64,000 nucleotides of DNA from Roseobacter denitrificans OCh 114. GTDB lineage: Bacteria > Pseudomonadota > Alphaproteobacteria > Rhodobacterales > Rhodobacteraceae. The notes under the pieces were generated by a model that saw nothing but the letters and a program-made list of their open reading frames with translations, was not told where the DNA came from and searched no databases. The position numbers and the translations under genes are program-made. Within the stretch, counting starts at the first letter, position 1, and every line of letters begins with the position of its first letter. The DNA lies in contig NC_008209.1 in assembly GCF_000014045.1 (NCBI RefSeq), positions 372,001-436,000 of the forward strand, in the 5' to 3' direction. Below, in pieces: positions 56,045 through 64,000 of this stretch.

Positions 56045-56874
56045 GCATGACAAAAATTCCGCTCGCGGGTGTCATGGGTGCGCCCATTGCGCACTCAAAG
56101 TCGCCGCAGCTTCACCGGCATTGGTTGGAAACCTATGGCATAAGCGGTTTCTACGTTCCGATGGAGGTGAAAGCGGCGGACGTTGAACATGTCTTGCGCA
56201 CTTTGCCCAAAATGGGCTTTGTCGGATTGAATGTAACACTGCCGCATAAGGAAGCGGTGTTGAAACTCGCTGATCAAATCACAGACCGCGCCAGACTGAT
56301 CGGTGCTGCGAACACGTTGACCTTTGGCAAGGACGGCGAAATCCATGCGGACAACACAGACGGCTACGGGTTTCTCGAAAATCTCAGATCAGGCGCAACT
56401 GATTGGACGCCCTCACAAGGCCCCGCGGTGGTGTTGGGTGCCGGTGGTGCCGCGCGTGCAGTGATCGTCGCCCTGCTGGATGCCGGTGTGCCGGAAATCA
56501 TCCTGACCAACAGGACCCGCGCCCGATCAGATCAGTTGCAGTCGGATTTTGGCAATCGCGTGCGGGTGATGGACTGGACGCAGATCTCGGGCGTGCTTCA
56601 CGAGGCGCAGCTTCTGGTCAACACAACGTCTTTGGGCATGGTCGGTAAACCGGAAATGGAAGCGTCGCTGGACGGGTTGCAGGCGCATACCACAGTCACC
56701 GACCTTGTGTATAACCCATTGAAAACACGTCTGCTTGAGGTAGCAGAGGAAAAAGGTTGCGTGACTGTCGACGGGCTGGGGATGCTGTTACATCAAGGCG
56801 TTCCGGGATTTGAGCGCTGGTTTGGTCGGCGACCGGATGTCACAGATGCCACGCGCGCAGCGGTGCTCGGGTGA
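56041..56874 (+). CDS. aroE: Shikimate dehydrogenase
   Basis: A 277-residue NADPH enzyme of aromatic amino acid synthesis. It has the shikimate-binding AHSKSP at the N-terminus, the catalytic lysine in NVTLPHKE and the NADP loop GAGGAARAV. It overlaps maf by 4 bases and coaE by 4 bases. Confidence 0.97.
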   Translation: MSMTKIPLAGVMGAPIAHSKSPQLHRHWLETYGISGFYVPMEVKAADVEHVLRTLPKMGFVGLNVTLPHKEAVLKLADQITDRARLIGAANTLTFGKDGEIHADNTDGYGFLENLRSGATDWTPSQGPAVVLGAGGAARAVIVALLDAGVPEIILTNRTRARSDQLQSDFGNRVRVMDWTQISGVLHEAQLLVNTTSLGMVGKPEMEASLDGLQAHTTVTDLVYNPLKTRLLEVAEEKGCVTVDGLGMLLHQGVPGFERWFGRRPDVTDATRAAVLG

Positions 56875-57464
56875 CGTTCAAACTCGGTCTCACAGGCTCC
56901 ATCGGCATGGGTAAATCCACCACGGCACAGCTTTTTGTGGAACTTGGCTGCGCGCTTTGGGATGCGGATGCGGCTGTTCATCGGCTTTATGTCGAGGGCG
57001 GTGCAGCGGTTGCGCCCATCGGGGCGATTTATCCCACCGTGATTCATAAAAACAGCGTCTCACGGGATGCTCTGCGCGACTTGATTCAGAATGATCCCTC
57101 GGTCTTGCGCCGGATAGAAAAGATCGTACATCCGCTGGTCGGCGCGGACAGAACCGAGTTTCTGGACCAAACAAAAAGCGACATCACCGTGCTGGATATC
57201 CCGCTCCTGTTTGAAACCGGGGCGGACAGCGACATGGACGCCGTGGCCTGTGTCCGCACAACTGCAGAGGAACAGGAGAGACGCGTTCTGGCGCGCGGCA
57301 AGATGACAGCAAAGCAATTTCAACAGATCAGGCACAAACAGATGCCGAATGCGGAAAAATGTGCGCGGGCTGATTTCGTGATCGAAACGGATACGCTTGA
57401 ACATGCACGTGCGCAGGTTCAGACTATTACGGAGCAGATACGGAGGGCGATTGCAGATGCGTGA
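56871..57464 (+). CDS. coaE: Dephospho-CoA kinase
   Basis: A 197-residue kinase catalysing the last step of coenzyme A synthesis. It has the P-loop GSIGMGKST near the N-terminus, ALWDADAAVHRLY and LDIPLLFETG. The GTG at 56871 overlaps the aroE stop (GTGA). The dnaQ start overlaps its end by 8 bases. Confidence 0.96.
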   Translation: MTFKLGLTGSIGMGKSTTAQLFVELGCALWDADAAVHRLYVEGGAAVAPIGAIYPTVIHKNSVSRDALRDLIQNDPSVLRRIEKIVHPLVGADRTEFLDQTKSDITVLDIPLLFETGADSDMDAVACVRTTAEEQERRVLARGKMTAKQFQQIRHKQMPNAEKCARADFVIETDTLEHARAQVQTITEQIRRAIADA

Positions 57465-58143
57465 AATTGTGTTGGACACGGAAACGACTGGTTTCGACCC
57501 TGAATCAGGCGACCGGATTGTCGAGATTGGCGCGGTGGAATTGATGGGCCATGTTGCGACGGGCAGAACCTATCACCAGTATATCAACCCCGAACGATCC
57601 ATGCCGGAGGAAGCGTTTCAGGTGCACGGGCTGGGCGATGATTTTCTGCGCGACAAACCCAAATTTGCCGAGGTCGGACAGGCCTTTCTTGATTTTATCG
57701 GGGATGCCAAACTTGTTATCCATAATGCGGCTTTTGATATCAAGTTTCTCAATGCTGAATTGGGTTGGATAAACCTGCCGAAAATACCCTGGGAACAGGC
57801 GATTGATACGCTGGATATCGCGCGTAAACGTTTTCCGGGCTCGCCTGCCTCGCTGGACGCTTTATGCCGCCGCTTTGGCATTGATAATACGTCGCGGACG
57901 CTGCACGGTGCTTTGCTCGACAGTGAAATTCTGGCTGAGGTCTATCTTGAACTTATCGGGGGGCGACAGCCTGATTTCGGCCTGTCCAACATTCCGCAAA
58001 AATCCGCAGGTGATACATCTGTGGACTGGACGCCCCGACCGCGTCCCACGCCGCTACCTTCGCGAATAACCGAGGAAGAAGCCGCCGCCCATGCAGACTT
58101 TGTTGCGAAATTGGGCGACGACGCTGTTTGGTTGAAAACCTGA
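57457..58143 (+). CDS. dnaQ: DNA polymerase III epsilon subunit (proofreading 3'-5' exonuclease)
   Basis: A 228-residue DEDDh exonuclease. ExoI is LDTETTG (D7, E9), ExoII HNAAFDIKFLN, and ExoIII has HGALLDSEILAEVYL. GGAGGG precedes the ATG at 57457; an upstream start would overlap coaE further. The C-terminal region (190-228) would contact the alpha subunit. It is convergent with secB with 2 bases between stops. Confidence 0.96.
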   Translation: MREIVLDTETTGFDPESGDRIVEIGAVELMGHVATGRTYHQYINPERSMPEEAFQVHGLGDDFLRDKPKFAEVGQAFLDFIGDAKLVIHNAAFDIKFLNAELGWINLPKIPWEQAIDTLDIARKRFPGSPASLDALCRRFGIDNTSRTLHGALLDSEILAEVYLELIGGRQPDFGLSNIPQKSAGDTSVDWTPRPRPTPLPSRITEEEAAAHADFVAKLGDDAVWLKT

Positions 58144-58145
58144 GA

Positions 58146-58646
58146 TCAGGCGTCCATCTTGGGCGCTTCGCTTGATTGGCGGCGCGCCAGCTCATTGCGA
58201 TAGAGCGACAGGAAGTCGATGTTTTCGAGGTTGAGCGGCGGAAAGCCACCGTCGCGCGTGATGTCGCTGACAATGCGACGCAGGAACGGGAAAATCATCC
58301 GCGGGCATTCGATCAGCAGGAAGGGGTGCAACTGCTCGTCCGGCACGTTGTCCACGTGGAAAATGCCGACATAGTCGAGTTCAAGAACAAACAGCGTTGC
58401 ATCGCCATCCTTGACCTTGGATGTCACGTTCAGCTTGATCGCGGATTCGTACTGGTTATCTGCGGTGCGTTTCTTTGCATCCAGATTGACCTGCACCTGC
58501 ACGTCAGGCTGGGCGTCCGACGGCGCTCCTTTTTGTGCCATGATGTTTTCAAACGACATATCGCGAATGAACTGACCAAGAACCCGCATCTGCGGGGCCT
58601 GTTGTTGTCCGTTCGCTTCTGTTTTTGCTTCTTCTTCTTCAGCCAT
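58146..58646 (-). CDS. secB: Protein-export chaperone SecB
   Basis: A 166-residue tetrameric chaperone that keeps preproteins unfolded and hands them to SecA. It has RVLGQFIRDMSFENI near the N-terminus and HPFLLIECPRMIFPFLRR, both family signatures. SecA in this window retains the C-terminal zinc tail that SecB binds. Confidence 0.97.
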   Translation of the reverse strand: MAEEEEAKTEANGQQQAPQMRVLGQFIRDMSFENIMAQKGAPSDAQPDVQVQVNLDAKKRTADNQYESAIKLNVTSKVKDGDATLFVLELDYVGIFHVDNVPDEQLHPFLLIECPRMIFPFLRRIVSDITRDGGFPPLNLENIDFLSLYRNELARRQSSEAPKMDA

Positions 58647-58699
58647 TGCGCGCTCCTAAAATAAATTCTGGGGAGGCTTATCAGCTTGGCTTGTGGTTC

Positions 58700-59191
58700 T
58701 CAATGGTCGGTCCAACCTGAAGGGCGTTTGTTTTGGTCTGCTTCCGTCTTTACCTCGGTGTAATCGCCGTCAATTACATCATCCGGCTGACCGTGTCCCG
58801 GACGCCGGGGTCTGTGTGTATGGTTTGCGGCTTCAAAACTCGCAATGCTGACCCGGGCCTTGATCGCGCGAAACGCACTGGCGCGTACCGCAGGGATTAA
58901 CAATAAAAATCCAATTGTATCTGTAAAAAATCCAGGCGTCAGCAACAACGCGCCGGAAAACAGAATCATCGCACCATGTGCCAAAGGCTCCGTCGGGTCC
59001 TGCATCTGGTTAAATGAGGATTTCACCTGCCCAAGCGCCAAAGCCCCTTGATTCCTGACCAGAAACGTCCCGAGCACCGCCGTGACGACCACTGTGGCCA
59101 ATGTCCAGCCGAGGCCGATCGCGCCGCCGATCTGGATAAACAGCGCGATTTCCAGCAATGGTATCGCAAGGAACGCGATAAACAGCCACAT
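58700..59191 (-). CDS. fxsA: FxsA-family membrane protein
   Basis: A 163-residue inner-membrane protein with four predicted hydrophobic segments in the first 110 residues (LLEIALFIQIGGAIG, LLLTPGFFTDTIGFLLLIP). E. coli FxsA relieves phage T7 exclusion by F, but the general role is unknown. AAGGGAG precedes the ATG at 59191. It is divergent from the Tim44-like gene. Confidence 0.9.
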   Translation of the reverse strand: MWLFIAFLAIPLLEIALFIQIGGAIGLGWTLATVVVTAVLGTFLVRNQGALALGQVKSSFNQMQDPTEPLAHGAMILFSGALLLTPGFFTDTIGFLLLIPAVRASAFRAIKARVSIASFEAANHTHRPRRPGHGQPDDVIDGDYTEVKTEADQNKRPSGWTDH

Positions 59192-59295
59192 TTTGGTACT
59201 CCCTTTCGTACTGCGGACAGTGGACTTGGACCACTCCTGCACCTACATAAGGCCTCTAGCACATTGTTTCCATCTTCGTCTGACACGAGGTCGTT

Positions 59296-59958
59296 ATGAA
59301 TTCTTCGCCTTTGATACAGCTTCTGGTTCTGGCCGGCATCGCTGTCTTTTTGATTTTCCGCCTGAAAAACGTGCTGGGAACCCGGGATGGATTCGAGCCG
59401 GGGCCCGCGCAGGCACCGACATCCGACCGCTCGCCGACCCGTGATTTCGAGGTGATCGAGGGCGGGCCGGATCTGGATATCACCGATCATGTCGACGAAC
59501 ACAGCGATGCCGCCGAAGCGCTGGCGAACATGAAGCGGCTGGAGCCGGGGTTCAATGTAACCGAATTCCTGGGCGGCGCACGCGGTGCGTACGAGATGAT
59601 CGTGATGGGCTATGAAAACGGGGAACTGGCGGACATTCAACCTTTCCTCGCCGAGGATATTTACGAATCCTTCGTTGATGGCGTCGCTGCGCGCGAAGAT
59701 CAGGGGCTGACCATTGAGGCGAATTTTATCGGTGTGCGTGAACTGAAGCTTATTGATGCGACCCTCGACCCTGACACAAACGAGGCTGAATTGACGATCC
59801 GTTTCACGGCTGAGCTGACCTCGGCTGTGCGCAACAGCGAAGGCGAAATCATCGAGGGCAGCCTCACAGACGTGAAACGCCAGAAGGACACATGGAGCTT
59901 TGCGCGCCCGATGGGGTCGGACGATCCTAATTGGATTCTTGTGTCAACAGACGGGTGA
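59296..59958 (+). CDS. Tim44/TimA-family adaptor protein
   Basis: A 220-residue protein with one N-terminal membrane helix (LIQLLVLAGIAVFLIFRL), a proline-rich linker and a C-terminal Tim44-like domain (about 95-220, GGARGAYEMIVMGYENGEL, DTWSFARPMGSDDPNWILV). Mitochondrial Tim44 anchors Hsp70 at the import channel. The bacterial relatives bind the membrane; their job is not settled. A terminator follows 30 bases downstream. Confidence 0.9.
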   Translation: MNSSPLIQLLVLAGIAVFLIFRLKNVLGTRDGFEPGPAQAPTSDRSPTRDFEVIEGGPDLDITDHVDEHSDAAEALANMKRLEPGFNVTEFLGGARGAYEMIVMGYENGELADIQPFLAEDIYESFVDGVAAREDQGLTIEANFIGVRELKLIDATLDPDTNEAELTIRFTAELTSAVRNSEGEIIEGSLTDVKRQKDTWSFARPMGSDDPNWILVSTDG

Positions 59959-59988
59959 GGCGGCGCAGCCTTGCTGCGCGGATCAGTG

Positions 59989-60018
59989 CCGGACCCTGCT
60001 CATGGCGGGTCCGGTTTT
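59989..60018 (+). terminator. Intrinsic terminator after the Tim44-like gene
   Basis: CCGGACCC (59989-59996) pairs with GGGTCCGG (60007-60014), a perfect 8-bp stem with a 10-base loop, followed by TTTT. Confidence 0.8.
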
Positions 60019-60096
60019 GCGTTCAAAAGGTCAAAACCTGATGTTTGTTCTGCTGCCAACTCAACATGCATATGAGATGGCGCGAGGTCCTGCACA

Positions 60097-60687
60097 GTGA
60101 CCCGGCGGCGCCTCAAACCTGATGAGGTCGAACTTTGGCAGAAAGTGACCGAGAATACGCAAGCGCTGCGCCAGACACAAACCTTTGACCCCGAAGCCTA
60201 TGCGCCCCAGCATGTAAAACGCGATGTCCATCTGCCGGTCGAGATCAAGCTGGATGGGAAAACACCGCCAAAACCGGCCGCACGCAAGATCGAATACGAC
60301 CTTGCGCCGTCCCTGCCGGATCGCCTGAACAAGGCACCGGTTCAGATGGATCGAAAGACCTTTGCCAAGATGAACCGGGGTAAATTGAAACCCGAAGGCC
60401 GCATCGATCTGCATGGGATGACGCTGGATCGTGCACATACGGCCTTGTCACGATTTATCCTGTCGTCTCACGGCGCGGGCAAGCGGTTGGTTCTGGTCAT
60501 CACCGGCAAGGGTAAGAATCGCGACGAAGGGGGCCCGATCCCTGTGCGCCACGGTGTGCTACGCCATCAGGCCCCGCAATGGTTGGCGACGCCGCCGCTG
60601 TCGTCCGTGGTCATGCAGGTCAGTCAGGCGCATGTCAGCCACGGTGGTGGAGGGGCATATTACGTTTATCTGCGACGCGGGCGTTAA
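60097..60687 (+). CDS. Smr-domain protein
   Basis: A 196-residue protein whose C-terminal Smr domain (about 100-196) has the DLHGMTLDRAH and ITGKGK motifs and GGGGAYYVYLRR at the end. Smr domains nick DNA or RNA. The GTG at 60097 with GAGG upstream begins MTRRRLKPDEVELW, a common start for these proteins. It is convergent with the MFS gene with a 4-base overlap. Confidence 0.9.
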   Translation: MTRRRLKPDEVELWQKVTENTQALRQTQTFDPEAYAPQHVKRDVHLPVEIKLDGKTPPKPAARKIEYDLAPSLPDRLNKAPVQMDRKTFAKMNRGKLKPEGRIDLHGMTLDRAHTALSRFILSSHGAGKRLVLVITGKGKNRDEGGPIPVRHGVLRHQAPQWLATPPLSSVVMQVSQAHVSHGGGGAYYVYLRRGR

Positions 60688-61901
60688 CCGGGCAAATCGC
60701 GCTGGTACCGCAAGATTCCAAGACCGGCGAGGAGTGCGCCCGCGACATAAAACACGGCAATCGGGATCATCTGCTCGGGGAAATCCACACCCCAGTCAAT
60801 GAAAGCCCCGGTGACACCCGGACCGATCGCTGAGCCAAAGACCATCAGCGCGGCACCAGCGGCCTTGATCGCGCCGAGGTGTTTCGTGCCATAAAACACG
60901 GCCCAGAATGCAGTTGTCGCCGTGCCCTGCATGCCCTGCCCCATGCCGAAAATCACCAGACCCACGCCGGCCATCCAGATCGTATCGGCAAAGGCCAGCA
61001 CCGCGAAAGACAGCGCAAAGGGCAGCATCTGGAACGGCACCACCCATTTGACGCCGAAGCGATCCACTGCCCAGCCGGTGACGAAGGTAAAGGCAATGGT
61101 GGAAACCGTGTAGATCGGCATCAGGGCGACGAAGGACACAAGGCTCCACCCTTTGACCTCTGTCAGGTGGACTTGCTGGAAAAACAGCGCCGTGCCCCAG
61201 GCGGCGGGACCAAGAATGAGGGGGATCATCATGTAAAACAGCGGATGGCGCAGCAATTCGCCCCGCGTCCAATGCTTGCCCTGCATTCCGAGGCTTTGCG
61301 CCGTTTCGGCCATGGATTGCGGCGTGCGTTCCTGCCGCAGCAGCAGTTGCATTACCGGGATCAGGACAATGATGCAGACCGCAGCGAGCATCCAGAGGTT
61401 GCGCCAGTCAAACTGAAGCAACAAGGCCACGAAAATGATCGGTAAAACCGCCTGACCCACAGCGAACCCCATGGATGCCAGCGAAATCGCCCGCCCGCGC
61501 GCGGCCACGAACCAGCGCGACATGGCAACAGCGCCGAGTTGTGACATCATGCCCTGCCCCATCAACCGCAGGGCATAAACGACAATGACCAGCAAAAACC
61601 CGCTCGGCACAAAGGCCATCGCCATGCAGGCCAGAGCGAGCAAGACCATCACTCCAAAGGACAGGTGCCGCACGCGGAAACGATCGGTCAAGGCCCCGGC
61701 CCAGATAATGGTGATGGCAGAAAGCGTGGTGCCGACGGTATAGATCGCCCCCCAATCCCCGTCCGTCAGGGAAAAGCTGTCCTTGATCTCACCCGCAAAG
61801 AGCGAAATGAAATAGGTCTGCCCGAAGGAGGAGGTAAAGCACAGCAAGAACCCCGCCAGCAGGAACAGCCTGTTTTCAATGACAAAGCGAATATACCCCA
61901 T
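60684..61901 (-). CDS. MFS transporter
   Basis: A 405-residue major facilitator with about 12 predicted helices. It has the N-half loop GALTDRFRVRHLS between helices 2 and 3 and the matching FVTGWAVDRFGVK in the C half. No neighbouring catabolic or resistance gene hints at the substrate. It starts 38 bases after the hslU stop on the same strand. Confidence 0.92.
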   Translation of the reverse strand: MGYIRFVIENRLFLLAGFLLCFTSSFGQTYFISLFAGEIKDSFSLTDGDWGAIYTVGTTLSAITIIWAGALTDRFRVRHLSFGVMVLLALACMAMAFVPSGFLLVIVVYALRLMGQGMMSQLGAVAMSRWFVAARGRAISLASMGFAVGQAVLPIIFVALLLQFDWRNLWMLAAVCIIVLIPVMQLLLRQERTPQSMAETAQSLGMQGKHWTRGELLRHPLFYMMIPLILGPAAWGTALFFQQVHLTEVKGWSLVSFVALMPIYTVSTIAFTFVTGWAVDRFGVKWVVPFQMLPFALSFAVLAFADTIWMAGVGLVIFGMGQGMQGTATTAFWAVFYGTKHLGAIKAAGAALMVFGSAIGPGVTGAFIDWGVDFPEQMIPIAVFYVAGALLAGLGILRYQRDLPG

Positions 61902-61939
61902 GCGAGTGGTGTCGCAGGCAGGCGCGTCTTTGAAAAGCG

Positions 61940-63247
61940 CTAAAGGACGTAGCGGCTCACATCGGTCGATTTTGCCAGCGCGCCGAGGTTCTCATCCACA
62001 AAGGCGGCATCCACGATGATCTCTTCACCCGCACGGTCCGGCGCGGAAAACGACAGCTCTTCGAACACACGCTCCATCACCGTATAGAGTCTGCGCGCCC
62101 CGATGTTTTCGACGGATTGATTCACCTCAGCGGCGATCTTTGCCAGCGCCGCGATGCCGTCTTCGGTGAAGGACACGGTAACTTCCTCGGTGCCCATAAG
62201 GGCGGTGTATTGCAGCGTCAGCGCATTGTCGGTTTCCGTCAGGATGCGCACAAAATCCTCTTCGGTCAGGGCGCGCAGCTCCACCCGGATGGGCAGGCGG
62301 CCCTGAAGCTCCGGCAAAAGATCAGAGGGTTTCGCGATGTGGAACGCGCCGGAAGCAATAAACAGGATGTGGTCGGTCTTGATCGGCCCGTGTTTCGTGC
62401 TGACGGTGGTGCCTTCGATCAACGGCAACAGATCGCGCTGCACGCCCTCGCGGCTCACATCGCCGCCGCGTGTATCGGATTTTGCGCAAACCTTGTCGAT
62501 TTCATCGAGAAACACGATGCCATTCTGTTCCACCGCCTCGATGGCGGCACGGTTTACCGTTTCATCATCCAGCAGTTTGTCCGCCTCTTCACCGATTAGA
62601 ATGTCGTAGCTTTGGGAAACGGTCATCTTCTTGCGGGTCGTTCGTCCTCCGAGCGCTTTGCCAAAGATGTCACCAAGGTTCATCATCCCCATGTTTCCGC
62701 CGGGTTGGCCGGGAATGTCCATCATTGGAAAAGGGCTGGAGGTATCAGCGACATCAAGTTCAATGACGGTATCATCCAGATCGCCGGCTTTCAGTTTCTT
62801 ACGGAACATCTCGCGGGTGCTTTCGCGGGCATCTTCGCCGGCAATGGCGGTAATCACCCGTTCTTCGGCCGCCTGATGCGCGTTGGCCTTCACGTCATCG
62901 CGCATGTGATCGCGCGTCATGCTGATCGCGTTATCCACCAGGTCACGGATGATCTGTTCAACGTCACGCCCGACATAGCCGACTTCGGTGAATTTGGTGG
63001 CTTCAACCTTCAGAAAGGGCGCGCGGGCCAGTTTCGCCAACCGTCGGCTGATTTCTGTTTTACCAACACCGGTCGGTCCGATCATGAGGATGTTTTTCGG
63101 ATAAACCTCGTCCCGCAGGTCATCCGCCAGTTGCTTGCGCCGCCAGCGGTTGCGCAGGGCCACGGCAACAGCACGCTTGGCGTCATTCTGCCCGATGATA
63201 AAGCGGTCGAGTTCGGAAACGATTTCGCGGGGGGTAAGATCAGTCAA
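61940..63247 (-). CDS. hslU: ATP-dependent protease ATPase subunit HslU
   Basis: A 435-residue AAA+ unfoldase that feeds HslV. It has Walker [10 protein letters not shown], the I-domain region (about 100-240) and Walker B with FLDEIDK. The C-terminus (DVSRYVL) is the conserved tail that docks into HslV. hslV is not next to it: the upstream neighbour is a membrane protein gene and the downstream one an MFS transporter. Confidence 0.97.
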   Translation of the reverse strand: MTDLTPREIVSELDRFIIGQNDAKRAVAVALRNRWRRKQLADDLRDEVYPKNILMIGPTGVGKTEISRRLAKLARAPFLKVEATKFTEVGYVGRDVEQIIRDLVDNAISMTRDHMRDDVKANAHQAAEERVITAIAGEDARESTREMFRKKLKAGDLDDTVIELDVADTSSPFPMMDIPGQPGGNMGMMNLGDIFGKALGGRTTRKKMTVSQSYDILIGEEADKLLDDETVNRAAIEAVEQNGIVFLDEIDKVCAKSDTRGGDVSREGVQRDLLPLIEGTTVSTKHGPIKTDHILFIASGAFHIAKPSDLLPELQGRLPIRVELRALTEEDFVRILTETDNALTLQYTALMGTEEVTVSFTEDGIAALAKIAAEVNQSVENIGARRLYTVMERVFEELSFSAPDRAGEEIIVDAAFVDENLGALAKSTDVSRYVL

Positions 63248-63338
63248 AAGTATATTCCAAGATGGTTGTTACAGGCCATGTAAGGATCAAGCGCGAAAAC
63301 GGCAACCTTGTATGATCCATTTACACAGGTGGCCACCG

Positions 63339-64000
63339 TCATCCGCCCGCCGGTGGCAGCCGGTGGCGTGGGATGAAACCCGGCATGCGCTTCATGAGGA
63401 AGGCGCGAATACGCTCCCATCTGGCGCCGAGGAACACCAGAAAAACGCCAAGGCTGAACACGGTAAAGACCGCCTGCCGGCCGTCAAACACCGTGTTGCT
63501 GAGGATCACGATATACCCAATGGCAGCGATCAGAAACGATCGCCGGTCGATGATAATCGCGATCAGCGCGATGAGGGTCAGAACGAGGAGCAGCATCAGG
63601 TTGCTGCCGCCCGCGGTTTCGGTCAGAAGGCTCAGTGCGATTGTGTTGACCAAGGCGGGTGCGGCCACGACATGAAGCCAAAACCCGTTTGCAGACCGGC
63701 GCGTGACCCGATGTGGGTCGGACATGTCAAAGACCATGGCGATGACAAACACGATGAGGCCGAGGCCCAGCGTGATGAATGCAAAGGGCCCCCCAGCGGA
63801 GAGCAGGAACATGGAGCGCAGATCTTCGGGTGCGCCCGCACTGTTTCCGGCGATCAAAACAGAGACTAAAAAGGCGCAAAGTGCGATCACCGCCAGCGCA
63901 AAGGGGACGCGAAACCGGAACCAGAAGAGCAAGAGCGCCAGTGTGGAAAGCGCCAGTGGCAAGGGCAAGCTGCTGTAGTCTTCTTGCGCCAGCATGAACA
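63339..64000 (-). CDS. Integral membrane protein of unknown function, 5'-truncated
   Basis: The frame runs open into the window edge, so its start is not certain; an ATG at 63995 is the first visible. The visible 218 residues hold about six to eight hydrophobic segments (LALSTLALLLFWF, PFALAVIALCAFLVSVLIAG, FITLGLGLIVFVIAMVF and others) and a basic C-terminus (RWERIRAFLMKRMPG). I do not recognise a family. It precedes hslU by 91 bases on the same strand. Confidence 0.75.
   Translation of the reverse strand, partial: FMLAQEDYSSLPLPLALSTLALLLFWFRFRVPFALAVIALCAFLVSVLIAGNSAGAPEDLRSMFLLSAGGPFAFITLGLGLIVFVIAMVFDMSDPHRVTRRSANGFWLHVVAAPALVNTIALSLLTETAGGSNLMLLLVLTLIALIAIIIDRRSFLIAAIGYIVILSNTVFDGRQAVFTVFSLGVFLVFLGARWERIRAFLMKRMPGFIPRHRLPPAGG

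Noticed and set aside
59959..60096. A remnant gene between the Tim44-like gene and Smr
   Set aside because: The 138 bases hold a terminator and a ribosome binding site only. No frame resembles a known protein, so a lost gene cannot be shown from this window.
1..64000. CRISPR arrays, insertion sequences, prophage, tRNA and rRNA genes
   Set aside because: Reading both strands I found no spaced direct repeats, transposase or integrase proteins, phage genes, cloverleaf candidates or rRNA segments.

Overview
The window looks like an origin-proximal stretch of the main chromosome of an alphaproteobacterium of the Roseobacter group (Rhodobacteraceae). The basis is gene content and order rather than any marker search: maf-aroE-coaE-dnaQ / secB-FxsA-Tim44 on one side and hemJ-rho-mnmE-mnmG-rsmG-parA-parB on the other, a malic enzyme fused to a phosphotransacetylase domain, a NaChBac-type sodium channel, and moderately high GC with alphaproteobacterial protein features. 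It is almost entirely core genome. I see no insertion sequence, prophage, CRISPR array, tRNA or rRNA gene.

Layout. 1-9.3 kb: the 3' part of dnaJ, convergent secA, a periplasmic parvulin with argJ and mutT, a 44-codon gene with a strong ribosome binding site, and then the rimP-nusA-ylxR-infB operon (minus strand, to 12.1 kb). 12.2-19.5 kb: a short family-5 solute-binding protein coupled to prolyl aminopeptidase, ubiG, a marR-nitrilase-grxC-comF block, a divergent NDUFAF5-type methyltransferase, hemH, and a 58-residue membrane protein. 19.6-30.7 kb: two L,D-transpeptidases flanking a CAP-domain lipoprotein, the sodium channel, a TrmA/RlmD-type RNA methyltransferase, a heterodimeric ABC exporter, CCA nucleotidyltransferase, two Nudix hydrolases and Hsp33. 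30.7-43.4 kb: a response regulator fused to a PP2C phosphatase with a divergent Hpt protein, an SDR, ilvA, argG, a sulfotransferase-like protein, exported MsrA, a ribokinase-like kinase, the malic enzyme and mutS. 43.4-55.0 kb: grpE-hrcA, rph-rdgB-hemW, then parB-parA-rsmG-mnmG-mnmE-rho-hemJ. 55.05-55.44 kb: an AT-rich gene-free segment with DnaA boxes that I call the probable oriC. 55.4-64 kb: maf-aroE-coaE-dnaQ, secB, fxsA, a Tim44-like protein, Smr, an MFS transporter, hslU and a partial membrane protein.

How it fits together. The nearest genes on both sides of the proposed origin are transcribed away from it. Two perfect 16-bp parS sites lie inside rsmG and at the start of mnmG, 3-5 kb from the origin and next to parAB, so replication initiation and segregation elements are clustered. 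A TTAA-N7-TTAA CtrA-type site lies at the maf edge of the origin. Chaperone genes (dnaJ, grpE, hrcA, hslO, hslU, secB) and translation/RNA genes (infB, nusA, rimP, rho, rph, cca, rsmG, mnmE, mnmG) dominate the rest.

The least explained signals are a small family of palindromic intergenic repeats found only between convergent gene pairs, an intrinsic-terminator-like hairpin directly ahead of rimP, and two very small genes.
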